Shown: piece after piece, positions 18,435-27,938 of the stretch | Layout: every line of letters starts with the position of its first letter | Numbering within the stretch: the first letter of the stretch is position 1 | Assembly (NCBI RefSeq): GCF_002000245.1 | Contig: NZ_MTCM01000007.1 | Span: 186,001 to 250,000 of the forward strand | DNA from: Sphingobacterium sp. CZ-UAM | GTDB taxonomy: Bacteria; Bacteroidota; Bacteroidia; Sphingobacteriales; Sphingobacteriaceae | Direction of reading: 5' to 3' | Length of the DNA stretch: 64,000 bases | Translations under genes and position numbers: made by a program | The notes under the pieces: model-generated | Told to the model about the DNA's origin: nothing | Database searches by the model: none | What the model saw: only the letters and a program-made list of their open reading frames with translations

Positions 18435-21400
18435 TTATAATCCAATCGATAAATTAAAACTGATGCTCTTCATCACGGGATAGTTAAACCCGTCACCACT
18501 ATTGGAATCACTTATATCCGGGTCAGACTTCATAAGGTTGCCCACATCGAGGTCCTTTGTTTTTTTGTATAAAGGTGACCAGGTCCATAAATTCTCACCG
18601 GACAATCCCGCACGCAGGCTACTGATTTTGAGCTTAGTCGTGACAGATTTTGGAAAATTATAGCCAATCTGGATATTTTTCATGCGGATATAGGCGATAT
18701 TTTGCAGGTATCGTGTCTGCGGTGTTGCCTTAATGGATTCATTGTAACCTGCATAACGTGGAAAATAGCCATTGGGATTATCCTCTGTCCAATAGTTATT
18801 GAGGTGCCATTCGGGCAAATTATTGTACGGCCTATTGTACTGTCCCCAAAAGATGGACTCATTGCTCGGATACCAGTTCTGCTTTCCTACACCCTGGAAA
18901 AAGGTAGAAAAATAGACATTTTTCCAGTCCATATTGATATTGAAACTGTAGATATAGCGTGGTTCGTAATTGCCGATAATGGTTTTGTCACCATGGTTAT
19001 TGATTGTATTGGTTCCATAGTCGATAACGCCATCGCCATTGAGATCCGCAAAGCGCACATCACCCGGGTAGATAATTCCGGAATTGGAGGATCTAATGAC
19101 TTTTTGTGTTGGCGCAGCATCGATTTCCGCCTGATTTTGGAAAAGCCCCTGAGTGACATACCCCCAGATCTCACCGAGCCGCTGTCCTTCATAGTAGCGA
19201 TCCGTTTGATAGCGGTCAGTCTGTAGCAGACCAGCCTTATTTTCGTAACGGTCTATGTCCGAGCGATAGTCTGCCAAAGTCGCTTTTACCGACCAGTTAA
19301 ATGGGCTATTGTTCCAGTCGAAACGGTCTTTATAGGCAATACTCAGTTCATAGCCTTTTGTTGTCATATCCGCATAGTTACCTTTGGGCGACTGTGCCCC
19401 GAAGATATCCGGCAGCTCCACGCTGAAGGTATACATATTCAAGGTCTTGCGCTGGTAAAGATCGCCTGTAAAGGTCAACTTTCCGTTTAGTGATGAAAAA
19501 TCCATTCCAAAATTGGCGGTGCGGGCAGTTTCCCAGGTTAAGTTATCAGGGATAACCTTAGGTACCGAGGTATAGGAAGGTTTCTGTCCGTTCAAAAGGC
19601 GGTCCATGATCCTGATCTCATAGAGATCCATATAGGTATAAGGATCCACGTTACCATTTCCCAGTGAACCGTAAGAAGCCCGGAATTTCAGGTCAGAAAT
19701 AATCTTTTTGTCAACGGTAAAGAAGGGCTCCTCAGAAATGCGCCAGCCCGCAGAAGCAGAAGGGAAAAATGCCCATTGCTGGTTGGTTGGAAATTTGGAA
19801 GAACCATCGTAGCGCCCATTGAATTCAAATAAGTACCGATCCTTGAAAATATAATTGGCGCGCATAAATACACCAACATTACGATACTTATTATAACCAG
19901 CGGTAGCGGTTGTATTTTGCCCGAGAGCCAGATTGATATTATCCACATTTTCGGTCAATAAGCCCGTTTTCGTGATATAGGAAGAATTATAGACACGTTG
20001 TTCGTAATTATAGCCCAGCAAACCTTTGACATAGTGATCACCTATTGTTTTTTCGTATTCGCCGTACAGGTTTCCAAATAGATATTTCCAATTTTGGTCC
20101 ACCTGGTAAATATTGTTGTTCATATCTGTTTCCAGCTTCAGCATCTTACCCTCCTGCGTACTATAAGGGACCGGTACGCGTACCCGGATCGAGTTAAAAT
20201 CGCGGTTTCTAAAAGTCAGATCCCCTTTGATGCGCAAGCTGTTGTTCAGGAATTTGGTTTCAAAAGAGGTCGTATTACGGAGATCCCGGTTTTCAGTTTC
20301 TGTTCTATTTTTACCATAGATAAAGTCACCTACAGAGTAAGCAGCCGAAAAACTTAGTGAACCGTCTGGATTGAATATCGGTGAAGATGGGTGGCCCTCA
20401 TCTGCAATATTACGCCAGATATTTCCTCCTTCACCAGCTGTAGTCGGGTCGCGGTATTTCGCATAGTTATAGTCAATATTATTGGCGATACGCAACCAAT
20501 CGTTTACCTGTAGACCGGCTTTTGCCCTTGTGTTGTAAGTTTTGTATTTATCACTATTATAACGGTACATACCATTGTAGCCATAGGCACGTCCGGAGAG
20601 GTAGTAATCCAGTTTTTCGGTATTGCCGCTTACAGAGAGATTATGATCCTGTACAAAGGTGTTGTCTTTGATCAGGACATCGTAATAATCTTCATTACCA
20701 TAATAAACGTAATTTCCTTTATCATCCACCGTCACTTCATCCGTAATTCCCTGCTCTTTGCGACGTTTGAATTCGTTGAGCCAATCCGTTGTAAAGATCT
20801 GCGTTTTGTTCAGTTTACTTGGGATAGACGAATAGTTATTCCAGGCATTATAGGCCGTAAAGAAATGAGAGGCATATTCGTAGCCATCTGTTACGAATTT
20901 GGGTCTTGCAATTGGCTTTTGAAATGATCCGCTTCCAGAATAGTTGATGGAAGATTTTCCAGATTTAGCTCTTTTGGTCGTAATCAGAACCACCCCGAAA
21001 GTTCCCCTTGCACCATATATTGCTGCGGAAGAAGCATCCTTCAATACGGAGACATTTTCGATATCGTTTGGGTTGAGTGAAGCGGGGTCCCCTTCGACGC
21101 CATCGATCAAAATCAAGGCACTTCCCCCCTGTCCGATCGAAGTGGCACCACGGATATTAAAACTCGGTGCGCGATTGGGTTTACCATCCGCCGGAACAAT
21201 GTTTAAGTTAGGCACAACCCCCTGTAACATCTGACTGGCATTTGCTAGTACGCGGCCCTCAAATACTTCCGACCCGACCTGATCGACTGCTCCAGTCAGG
21301 TTAGCTTTCTTCTGGGTACCATAACCTACAACGACTACCTCTTCCAATTCGGTATCCTTGGACTCCATTACAATTTGTAACTGAGCGGAATTGATGGTCA

Positions 21401-21689
21401 GCACCTGTTCATTGTACCCCACTTGGGTCAGCCTAAGCTTTTGGCCGATAGCAGCCTCCATGTTAAACTTTCCTGCGGCATCAGTAGATGTTGTTTTCTG
21501 GGTGGATAAATTGGTGATGGTCACTCCGGGCATAGCTGCACCGTTTTTGTCTTTTACCACACCTTTTACGGTAGACTGGATTGCAATAGCTTGCGTCTCT
21601 CTGTTCAATTTGGCATAATTACGCTCTACATTTGCCCAGGTGGGATATGAGAGACCCAACGCCATACTGATTAGTAATGTTTTCTGCAT
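18435..21689 (-). CDS. SusC/RagA-family TonB-linked transporter (second pair)
   Basis: This is a 1084-residue outer-membrane importer. It has a short signal peptide (LLISMALGLSYPTWA), a carboxypeptidase-D-like domain (about 40-110; VKGVVKDKNGAAMPGVTITN), a TonB-box-like LEEVVVVGYGTQKKANLTGAV, a plug (about 125-245) with NPNDIENVSVLKDASSA and AIYGARGTFGV, and a barrel ending FNLSIGL. No STN domain is present. It shares a transcript with the SusD partner. The 290 bp upstream (21690-21981) are very A/T rich with alternating TTAATATT-like runs; I see no clear operator. No regulator or hydrolase gene is attached, so this pair may be an orphan transporter. Confidence 0.97.
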   Translation of the reverse strand: MQKTLLISMALGLSYPTWANVERNYAKLNRETQAIAIQSTVKGVVKDKNGAAMPGVTITNLSTQKTTSTDAAGKFNMEAAIGQKLRLTQVGYNEQVLTINSAQLQIVMESKDTELEEVVVVGYGTQKKANLTGAVDQVGSEVFEGRVLANASQMLQGVVPNLNIVPADGKPNRAPSFNIRGATSIGQGGSALILIDGVEGDPASLNPNDIENVSVLKDASSAAIYGARGTFGVVLITTKRAKSGKSSINYSGSGSFQKPIARPKFVTDGYEYASHFFTAYNAWNNYSSIPSKLNKTQIFTTDWLNEFKRRKEQGITDEVTVDDKGNYVYYGNEDYYDVLIKDNTFVQDHNLSVSGNTEKLDYYLSGRAYGYNGMYRYNSDKYKTYNTRAKAGLQVNDWLRIANNIDYNYAKYRDPTTAGEGGNIWRNIADEGHPSSPIFNPDGSLSFSAAYSVGDFIYGKNRTETENRDLRNTTSFETKFLNNSLRIKGDLTFRNRDFNSIRVRVPVPYSTQEGKMLKLETDMNNNIYQVDQNWKYLFGNLYGEYEKTIGDHYVKGLLGYNYEQRVYNSSYITKTGLLTENVDNINLALGQNTTATAGYNKYRNVGVFMRANYIFKDRYLFEFNGRYDGSSKFPTNQQWAFFPSASAGWRISEEPFFTVDKKIISDLKFRASYGSLGNGNVDPYTYMDLYEIRIMDRLLNGQKPSYTSVPKVIPDNLTWETARTANFGMDFSSLNGKLTFTGDLYQRKTLNMYTFSVELPDIFGAQSPKGNYADMTTKGYELSIAYKDRFDWNNSPFNWSVKATLADYRSDIDRYENKAGLLQTDRYQTDRYYEGQRLGEIWGYVTQGLFQNQAEIDAAPTQKVIRSSNSGIIYPGDVRFADLNGDGVIDYGTNTINNHGDKTIIGNYEPRYIYSFNINMDWKNVYFSTFFQGVGKQNWYPSNESIFWGQYNRPYNNLPEWHLNNYWTEDNPNGYFPRYAGYNESIKATPQTRYLQNIAYIRMKNIQIGYNFPKSVTTKLKISSLRAGLSGENLWTWSPLYKKTKDLDVGNLMKSDPDISDSNSGDGFNYPVMKSISFNLSIGL

Positions 21690-21981
21690 TTTTAGTCTGG
21701 TTTAGAATTCAGCCCCAAAGTTGGCGCTTTCACTTGGTTTATAATTTACCTTAATATTAATAAATATTTAATTAATAACCATACTCTTCCGAACTAAACA
21801 GGTTTAGCAGACCTATATTTAATAGAAATTTAACTTATAAACAACACGAATCACATAAGCAATCAAAGAGCTTCCCTCGACTTCGAAGGTCAAATGGCCT
21901 TTGCTACCGAAACAACGATATTTCGTTATTTGCTTACCAGTTTGTAGCTTTATGGTTCTCCGATGGGCAGGATTATACCAA

Positions 21982-22491
21982 TCAATTTTCATGTAGCATC
22001 TGAACAAGACCTTCCGCGCCGCCGTCAAATTTTTGACCATTAACAAAAAATGTAGGTGTTCCATTGACACCGCTCATCATGCCGCTTTCAAAATCTCCTT
22101 CCACTTTTTCCTCCAGACTTTCTTTTTGCATATCGCTCTTAAATTGATCGACATCCAAATTTAGCCGTTCGGCAAGGTCCATTAAGAAACGTGTGCTTAG
22201 GCTCTGCTGGTTATCATAGATCGCATCGTGCATCTCCCAAAATTTCCCTTGCAGTGCTGCAGCTTCTGCGGCGAGCGCCGCCGGACGTGCATATTCATGC
22301 ATTTCTGAAAGCGGAAAATTGCGGAATACAAATCTGATCTGGGATCCCAATTCAGCCATCATCTCTTTCAATATCGGATGTGCAGCCCCGCAATGTGGGC
22401 ATTGATAATCGCCATATTCGACGATCGTTAAATCCGCACTGCTATTTCCTTGGATATGGTCCCTATCGCTGACTTTTGGTTTTAATGACAT
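21982..22491 (-). CDS. DsbA-like thioredoxin-fold protein
   Basis: A 169-residue thioredoxin-fold protein has active site Cys31-Pro-His-Cys34 (EYGDYQCPHCGAAHP) and a cis-proline segment GVNGTPTFFVNG. There is a helical insertion between them, as in DsbA/DsbG-like and FrnE-like proteins. There is no signal peptide, so it is cytoplasmic, unlike true DsbA. It begins 7 bp after the peroxiredoxin stop, which makes a two-gene redox operon. It may reduce or recycle the peroxiredoxin or repair oxidised thiols; that pairing is inference from position. Confidence 0.88.
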   Translation of the reverse strand: MSLKPKVSDRDHIQGNSSADLTIVEYGDYQCPHCGAAHPILKEMMAELGSQIRFVFRNFPLSEMHEYARPAALAAEAAALQGKFWEMHDAIYDNQQSLSTRFLMDLAERLNLDVDQFKSDMQKESLEEKVEGDFESGMMSGVNGTPTFFVNGQKFDGGAEGLVQMLHEN

Positions 22492-22498
22492 AATTTCG

Positions 22499-22954
22499 CT
22501 ATTTAAGGTTTTCTAATGCTTCTATGATACCATCCGCGCCTGGATTTACTGCTGTTGGCGATAAGTAGCTCCATTGGATAACACCCTCTTTATCAATCAC
22601 GAAAAGTGCGCGCTTACATTCGCCTTCATCCTCATCATATACCCCGTATTTTCTGGCGACCTCACCCTTCGCTTCAAAATCCGCAAGCAGCGGAAAATGT
22701 AATTTTCTGGACTGCGCAAAGGCCATATGGCACCATTTGCTATCTACCGATATACCCATAATCTCGGCATCATATTTCTTAAAATATTTTAGCATTTCAT
22801 TATAAAGGGCCATCTGGTCACTGCATACTGGGCTCCAGTCAGCAGGATAAAAAGCAAGGATCACATTATACCCTTTAAATTCGGACAATTTGATTTTCTG
22901 ATCGGGAGTCGCATACAAAGTAAAATCCGGTGCAACATCGTTTTTCTGTAACAT
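22499..22954 (-). CDS. Peroxiredoxin (AhpC/TSA family)
   Basis: This thiol peroxidase has about 151 residues when started at MLQKNDVAPDF (22954). In-frame ATGs at 22978 and 22993 would add poorly conserved residues. The peroxidatic cysteine lies in YPADWSPVCSDQ, a PxxxSxxC form of the usual PxxxTxxC motif. A Cys in DSKWCHMAF and one in EGECKRALFV could act as resolving residues. The downstream segment AFFVID...GVIQW-type (here LFVIDKEGVIQWSYL) is standard. It is followed closely by the CPHC thioredoxin-fold gene, a likely redox partner. Confidence 0.88.
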   Translation of the reverse strand: MLQKNDVAPDFTLYATPDQKIKLSEFKGYNVILAFYPADWSPVCSDQMALYNEMLKYFKKYDAEIMGISVDSKWCHMAFAQSRKLHFPLLADFEAKGEVARKYGVYDEDEGECKRALFVIDKEGVIQWSYLSPTAVNPGADGIIEALENLK

Positions 22955-23133
22955 ACAAACGTATTTAAATTTAACCATTATCCAGAGCCTCAATTTGGTT
23001 TAACCGATTCTCACCAAAGACTCTTCCTATAAAACAAAGTGTTGTCATGGAAGAATTGTTTTATCACGAACGATTAAAATTGCCTTCTTTAGTGCCTTAT
23101 CAGCTCTCCCCAAGTTGTCAACCGAACAGTTGA

Positions 23134-23685
23134 TTATTTATTTAACCATTTGCGAATGAGTTTGGTATAATTAGGCATTACCAGATAAACCATTAGAAAA
23201 ACGATACAACCTGAGATCAGCAATCCATCGGACATACGATTTTGAGAAATATGAAAATATCGGAGAACAGGTAGCAGGATCATAGGCATAACCAATGATA
23301 AGGGGTAAATGGCAGACCAGGTAACAAGATATTGCTTCCAGCGTCGGGGTATCTTATTAACCTGCTCTGGCGTTTCAAAAAGGAACTCTAGGCCTGACTT
23401 GATCTGATAACGGTCCTGCTTTCGAAATAAGGGACTGGCCTGTTCAATCATTCTTTTGCGCGTATCGGACTCCATCCAGATTTTTAGGTTGTCCACTGTA
23501 TCAAACCTGATAATTACAGTATAGACAAATGTTAAATTGGGGATAGGTCGAATGACCTGGAGATCAATAAACCCTTTCGCATGTTTCGTGAGCGGTACAA
23601 TTTCCGCTAACCACTGGTCGTATTCGAGTTGCTTATCATCCAAAATGTGATGTGTTATTACGACGGACGCGCCCTGGTTTTCCAT
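23134..23685 (-). CDS. Antibiotic biosynthesis monooxygenase (ABM)-domain membrane protein
   Basis: This is a 183-residue protein. Residues 1-100 are an ABM-type dimeric alpha-beta barrel (VVITHHILDDKQLEYDQWL, FVYTVIIRFDTVDNLKIWMES). Residues 115-183 carry two predicted membrane spans (AIYPLSLVMPMILLPVL and SDGLLISGCIVFLMVYLVM) before a basic tail. This two-part layout matches a widespread family annotated as ABM-domain plus transmembrane; the enzymatic role is undefined. It is monocistronic and divergent from the SDR gene across a 230-bp gap. Confidence 0.82.
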   Translation of the reverse strand: MENQGASVVITHHILDDKQLEYDQWLAEIVPLTKHAKGFIDLQVIRPIPNLTFVYTVIIRFDTVDNLKIWMESDTRKRMIEQASPLFRKQDRYQIKSGLEFLFETPEQVNKIPRRWKQYLVTWSAIYPLSLVMPMILLPVLRYFHISQNRMSDGLLISGCIVFLMVYLVMPNYTKLIRKWLNK

Positions 23686-23915
23686 AATTATCTTTTGTTT
23701 AAATTGCGCATTCTTATCAAGTGGTCATCCACTTCCTGGCTTTCTTTTTTCTCCACTCGTTGATAAGGTGAAATAAGGATTACACTTCGAAAATACAATT
23801 ATCGTTAAAAACATCAAAACCACGATTTGACTACAAGATCCGTCGATCTGCCTACATCCAAAACACCGCAATTCATCACTTTTGTAACATCAATTTATTT
23901 TAAACTAAAAACACA

Positions 23916-24767
23916 ATGAAATCACAAAAAGTATGGTTTGTTACCGGTGCTTCAAAAGGACTTGGTTTAAACTTGGTAAAGGAACTGTTGGCACAAGGTT
24001 ATCATGTTGTCGCAACTTCACGAACAAAACGCGCATTGGAAGATGAAATCGGTGAGAACGAAAATTTTCTTCCACTTGAAGTAGACATCACCGACAATGC
24101 AGATGTCAGCCGGGCAGTACTGTCGGCGATTGATTATTTCGGGCGTATCGATGTCCTCGTCAACAACGCCGGATACGGGCAAACAGGCGCTATTGAGGAA
24201 CTCAGCGATTCAGAAACCCGGCGCAATTTTGACGTGAATGTCTTTGGCTCACTCAATGCTATCCGACATATCGCGCCACATATGCGTCATCAACAATCGG
24301 GTCATATTTTCAACATTGCGTCCATCGGTGGTCTTGCAGGTAATTTCCCAGGTTTTGGGATCTATTGCTCCACAAAATTTGCCGTGGCAGGATTTACAGA
24401 AGCGCTTGCAGTCGAAATGCAACCCTTCGGCGTACACACAACCTTGGTTTACCCCGGCTATTTCAGGACGGATTTTTTATCCGACGGATCTATACAAACT
24501 GCTGCCAACCCTATTCCAGCTTACGTCACGGCGAGGGAAAATGAGACCGCACATCTTCAGCAGATCCATGGCAATCAGGCAAACGATCCGCAGAAAGCTG
24601 CTACTTTACTGATTGAGCTAAGTACATTGGAGCATCCACCAGTACATTTTTTAATGGGTGAAGATGCCTATACGCTCGCCAAAAATAAAATCGATACCTT
24701 GACCGCCGAGATTGAAAAATGGAAAAGTTATACCGTATCCACAGGTTTTGAACAGCCTGTTAAATAG
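23916..24767 (+). CDS. Short-chain dehydrogenase/reductase (SDR)
   Basis: This is a 283-residue NAD(P)-dependent oxidoreductase of the classical SDR type. The cofactor motif is TGASKGLG (residues 10-17), followed by NNAGYGQTG. The catalytic Ser is in FNIASIGG and the Tyr/Lys pair in IYCSTKFA (YxxxK). SRTKRALED after the second strand, with Ser-Arg, suggests NADP preference. The family of closest appearance is the subgroup annotated as putative oxidoreductase or ketoreductase; the substrate is unknown. A plus-strand AraC gene follows after 67 bp and may control it. Confidence 0.92.
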   Translation: MKSQKVWFVTGASKGLGLNLVKELLAQGYHVVATSRTKRALEDEIGENENFLPLEVDITDNADVSRAVLSAIDYFGRIDVLVNNAGYGQTGAIEELSDSETRRNFDVNVFGSLNAIRHIAPHMRHQQSGHIFNIASIGGLAGNFPGFGIYCSTKFAVAGFTEALAVEMQPFGVHTTLVYPGYFRTDFLSDGSIQTAANPIPAYVTARENETAHLQQIHGNQANDPQKAATLLIELSTLEHPPVHFLMGEDAYTLAKNKIDTLTAEIEKWKSYTVSTGFEQPVK

Positions 24768-24834
24768 CCGGGAGAAAGTAAATGGTATAAAAAGTAGACA
24801 ATATAAAAAGAAGAAAATAAGTAAATTTACACCT

Positions 24835-25749
24835 ATGGAGAATACATTTCGCTTTCATTCCCTTTCGGAATTTCATCGCTTTTGTGGACTGCCCCAGCCA
24901 GAACATCCATTGATTAGTCTGGTCGACTATAGCCAGGTGCACTACCCCATCAGTGATACCAAGTTAAATTGGATCCAGCATTTTTACTCCATCGGGTTAA
25001 AGCGAAATGTAAACGCCAAATTTAACTATGGGCAACAACAGTATGATTTTGATTCGGGGGTACTCACCTTTGTGTCCCCCTTACAGTTTCTAAAAGTGGA
25101 GATCAATCAGGAGGTCCAAACTGAACCCAGTGGCTGGCTCCTCCTGATACATCCTGATTTTTTGTGGAACAGCGAACTGGCAAAGCATATCCATACCTAC
25201 GATTTCTTTCAATATGAAGTTAACGAAGCCCTTTTTCTTTCGGACAAAGAGGAAGCAATTATTGTGGATATCCTTCAGAACATCGAAAAAGAGTATCAGT
25301 CCAATATCGATAAATTCAGCCGCGAACTGATCCTCAAGCAGATCGAACGTTTGCTGATCTATGCCGAGCGCTTTTATGAGCGTCAATTTATCACGCGAAA
25401 AAAATCCACTCAGGAACTTGTAACCCGATTTGAACAGCTCCTTTCAGCACAGTTTGACCGGGATAAACTGCTGGAGAAAGGTGTCCCGACGGTCAGTTTT
25501 CTAGCGCAGCAGCTGAACCTATCCCCCAATTATCTGGGCAGCGTTCTCCGTGTTTACACGCAACAAAATACCCAGCAGCATATCCAGCATAAAATGATTG
25601 AATATGCCAAAGTACGCCTGAGCACCAGCTCCCTTTCTATCAGCGAAATTGCTTATGAACTTGGATTTGAACATCCACAATCTTTCAGTAAGGTATTTAA
25701 GAAAACCACCCAACAGAGTCCTGTTGAATTCAGGCAACTATTTCAATAA
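24835..25749 (+). CDS. AraC-family transcriptional regulator
   Basis: The regulator has 304 residues from the ATG at 24835 (MENTFRFHSLSEFHRF). The frame is open upstream into the SDR gene but that part is basic and unlike AraC proteins. The N-terminal effector domain carries the pattern FYSIGLKRNVNAKFNYGQQQYDFDSGVLTF, cited here for its key FYSIGLK and FNYGQQ words. The C-terminal domain has NLSPNYLGSVLRVYT and ISEIAYELGFEHPQSFSKVFKK. SDR plus AraC pairs of this kind are common in Bacteroidota, with the regulator responding to the SDR substrate; that is inference. Confidence 0.88.
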   Translation: MENTFRFHSLSEFHRFCGLPQPEHPLISLVDYSQVHYPISDTKLNWIQHFYSIGLKRNVNAKFNYGQQQYDFDSGVLTFVSPLQFLKVEINQEVQTEPSGWLLLIHPDFLWNSELAKHIHTYDFFQYEVNEALFLSDKEEAIIVDILQNIEKEYQSNIDKFSRELILKQIERLLIYAERFYERQFITRKKSTQELVTRFEQLLSAQFDRDKLLEKGVPTVSFLAQQLNLSPNYLGSVLRVYTQQNTQQHIQHKMIEYAKVRLSTSSLSISEIAYELGFEHPQSFSKVFKKTTQQSPVEFRQLFQ

Positions 25750-25796
25750 ACTCCCACTTTCAAAGACAGGCATTCATCATATGCCCCGCAACAATA

Positions 25797-26324
25797 CTAG
25801 TCCGCTGTGTAATACCCCTTCACGCCGATACCGATTGTCCAGAAGAATTTGGATTTTTCCAGATCTTCGAGTAGCATATCCACATTATCTTCGTATTCGC
25901 CCTCAGCTTTTATGGCTTCGATATCTTCCTGGATATCTTCTTCGGTCATCTGTCGCCAGACCCCGACCGAGCTATTCAGAAAAGCGTAACAGTACCCCGC
26001 TTCCGAATCGTCTACAGGGCCATTGTTCTTTTCACTTAGGATATTGAGCAGTTCCTCAGCCTCTACTTTAAATGGGTTAAGTCCATAGATACTGATCTCC
26101 GTTTTTTCGGGTGTGGGGCCATTGATGCTTTCGATAAATTCGAGTTGCCCAAGATCATTGAAATCCAGTCGCAATTCGAGCTCATCGTAGTAATACTGAC
26201 CATCCAACGCATCCGAAGGCGGCCCGAGAATAGCTTGTACCTCCGCCTGTGCCATGCCCAAAGACACCGATCCTATATTTTCAATGTCTATTCCGACAAG
26301 TGGAATAAGTTCGATCTTTTTCAT
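25797..26324 (-). CDS. Hypothetical acidic protein
   Basis: I do not recognise this 175-residue protein. The start is the ATG at 26324 (MKKIELIPLVGI). It is acidic, soluble, without signal or membrane segment. The N-terminal third (IGSVSLGMAQAEVQAILGPP) looks like the short helix-loop used in BamE/SmpA-like or YxiG-like small proteins that begin with a 'G-M-x-x-x-E-V-x-x-x-L-G-x-P' pattern. The middle is beta-rich and the C-terminus ends FFWTIGIGVKGYYTAD. It is flanked by an AraC gene (convergent) and a Fic gene (same strand, upstream, with an 85-bp gap). An immunity-like or cytosolic housekeeping role are both possible; I cannot choose. Confidence 0.7.
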   Translation of the reverse strand: MKKIELIPLVGIDIENIGSVSLGMAQAEVQAILGPPSDALDGQYYYDELELRLDFNDLGQLEFIESINGPTPEKTEISIYGLNPFKVEAEELLNILSEKNNGPVDDSEAGYCYAFLNSSVGVWRQMTEEDIQEDIEAIKAEGEYEDNVDMLLEDLEKSKFFWTIGIGVKGYYTAD

Positions 26325-26418
26325 AAATACCAAGCTCGTTTGTGTTTATATTATACAGAACAAGAACTGTTACCCTAAAGTTAGGTAAAAATTATAACCC
26401 AAACCAAGAAAGGGAATA

Positions 26419-27816
26419 TCATCCCCCCTTCCACACTTGCTGCCATTTTTCAAATTCGGATGGTCTGACACGAAAACGGGCAAAATTCCCTTCGTGCAGC
26501 GACAGCAATTCCATATCCACTACAGCTACAAATTTCTCCCGGTCGCTTTCGGCAATGCGCTCAGCATACCGGGCAATAGCGCTAACAGCCTGTGGATGTG
26601 CCATAGCAGCAAGAATGACCTCTCGGATCACCTCCCGGATATCATCGCGATAACGCATCCGCCACAGATCGGGCTTCCCAAGAGATTGTTTGATGGCGGC
26701 ATAACGCAGAGCCGAACGCTCATAGGACCAAATAAAAACATCTCTTAACAGGTCAATACGATTGAGTTCGTAAACTCCGAGCAATCCCTTAACATACAAT
26801 TCTTCGGGTACATCCACAAAGACCAATGGCGACAGATTATGTTTGTTGAAAGGGATGTTTGCTGCCAGACGGGAGACGCGTTTATTGACGTCATCAAAAG
26901 GCTGCAGATACGGCAGATGTACCATGATAAAGAAGGCTTGCTCGAATGGATCATCAATGGCCAGGGCTTTACTTAGTAGCGTTCTGAACAAATCATCAAG
27001 GAGCTGAGGTATAGCCAATGGCGTAAAAACTGATCTTGTGATACCAACTCCAAATGTACGCAGCCGACCGGCAGCAGCGGGATCCGGCAGCAGATTATCG
27101 GCTAATAGCGCGTGTAGATTGGTAATCGTGTAAATATTGAAATCGATCTCCTCCCCCGCCTGTACAAGAAATTCAATGGCCTCCTTGTGATTTAGAATCA
27201 TCTGTGCATCCGCATCATTCTTCTGCTCAGCCTTTTTACCTAAAGAAATCAGATACTGGGTATCCAATAGACTATAGGTATTTCCTTCTAGCCGACTTGA
27301 GTTCCACGAAAGATCGATCAGCAGCCGTTCAAGTACCGATCTCGCATATGTTCCTGCTGGTTGATTGGGGGTATTTGTCTGACCGATCGCAGCAAGCTTC
27401 CGTTTTTCGTCCTCAGTTAGATAACTATCAATATTGGGCCGGTAGTTCAGCAGAAAATCAGCCTTATAGCCGACCGGCACCCGTTCGGCCAACGGCCGAC
27501 CAACAAGTTTCTCAATTTCCTTCCCTTCAAAAGACAGTGAAATCTCCGTTGACTTTTCAAATGGAAATGCGGGTTCTTCAAGAACAACGTTTCCTTCCAT
27601 TGGGGATGAAAGATGATAAAGCGTGGAACGCATGTTGCCGGAAAGATATACAGCGCCCTCCACTTTCAATTTCTCCAGCCGCCTTTGCAATGATCTCGTC
27701 TCAATAAGCAATCCGGATGCTTCCTTGATCTCCTTCAATGAAGCTCCATGCTTAAATTTGCCTAAAGTTTGTAAGATCCTATTGATCTGCTGTTCGATTT
27801 CCCGTTGTTTTCCCAT
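26419..27816 (-). CDS. Fic-family protein with wHTH and degenerate catalytic motif
   Basis: This is a 465-residue Fic-domain protein. Residues 1-70 form a winged-helix-like DNA-binding region. Residues 170-180 carry the inhibitory motif S173xxxE177G (SSRLEGN) that in active Fic AMP-transferases blocks ATP. The core loop at 300-313 reads HLPYLQPFDDVNKR, where active enzymes have HPFxxGNGR. The catalytic His is Gln305, and the two glycines of the anion hole are Val310 and Lys312. This suggests loss or change of AMPylation, although the inhibitory glutamate is kept. The promoter region holds five TTGCGACA-type boxes, so self-regulation by the wHTH is plausible. Length and layout match a recurring Bacteroidota subgroup. 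Confidence 0.88.
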   Translation of the reverse strand: MGKQREIEQQINRILQTLGKFKHGASLKEIKEASGLLIETRSLQRRLEKLKVEGAVYLSGNMRSTLYHLSSPMEGNVVLEEPAFPFEKSTEISLSFEGKEIEKLVGRPLAERVPVGYKADFLLNYRPNIDSYLTEDEKRKLAAIGQTNTPNQPAGTYARSVLERLLIDLSWNSSRLEGNTYSLLDTQYLISLGKKAEQKNDADAQMILNHKEAIEFLVQAGEEIDFNIYTITNLHALLADNLLPDPAAAGRLRTFGVGITRSVFTPLAIPQLLDDLFRTLLSKALAIDDPFEQAFFIMVHLPYLQPFDDVNKRVSRLAANIPFNKHNLSPLVFVDVPEELYVKGLLGVYELNRIDLLRDVFIWSYERSALRYAAIKQSLGKPDLWRMRYRDDIREVIREVILAAMAHPQAVSAIARYAERIAESDREKFVAVVDMELLSLHEGNFARFRVRPSEFEKWQQVWKGG

Positions 27817-27832
27817 GACACAGTTTCGTTAT

Positions 27833-27934
27833 TTGCGACAGTTATTACGACAAAAATATTAAAAAAATGTCGCAATTCGGACCAGCCATGACATTTACCA
27901 CTAAATTATGTCGCAATAAAAATGTATTGCGACA
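27833..27934 (-). promoter_or_regulatory. TTGCGACA box cluster upstream of fic
   Basis: Five copies of one 8-bp word lie within 102 bp just upstream of the fic start. They are TTGCGACA at 27833, TTACGACA at 27845, TGTCGCAA at 27868, TGTCGCAA at 27909 and TTGCGACA at 27927. The last two form a perfect 10-bp inverted repeat (TGTCGCAATA, 6-bp spacer, TATTGCGACA; 27909-27934). This looks like a multi-site operator. The Fic protein's own winged helix is the obvious candidate reader. Confidence 0.65.
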
Positions 27935-27938
27935 AAAA

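Noticed and set aside
21690..21981. A/T-rich runs upstream of the second susC as an origin or operator
   Set aside because: Only simple TTAATA-type composition, no DnaA-box-like or palindromic element.
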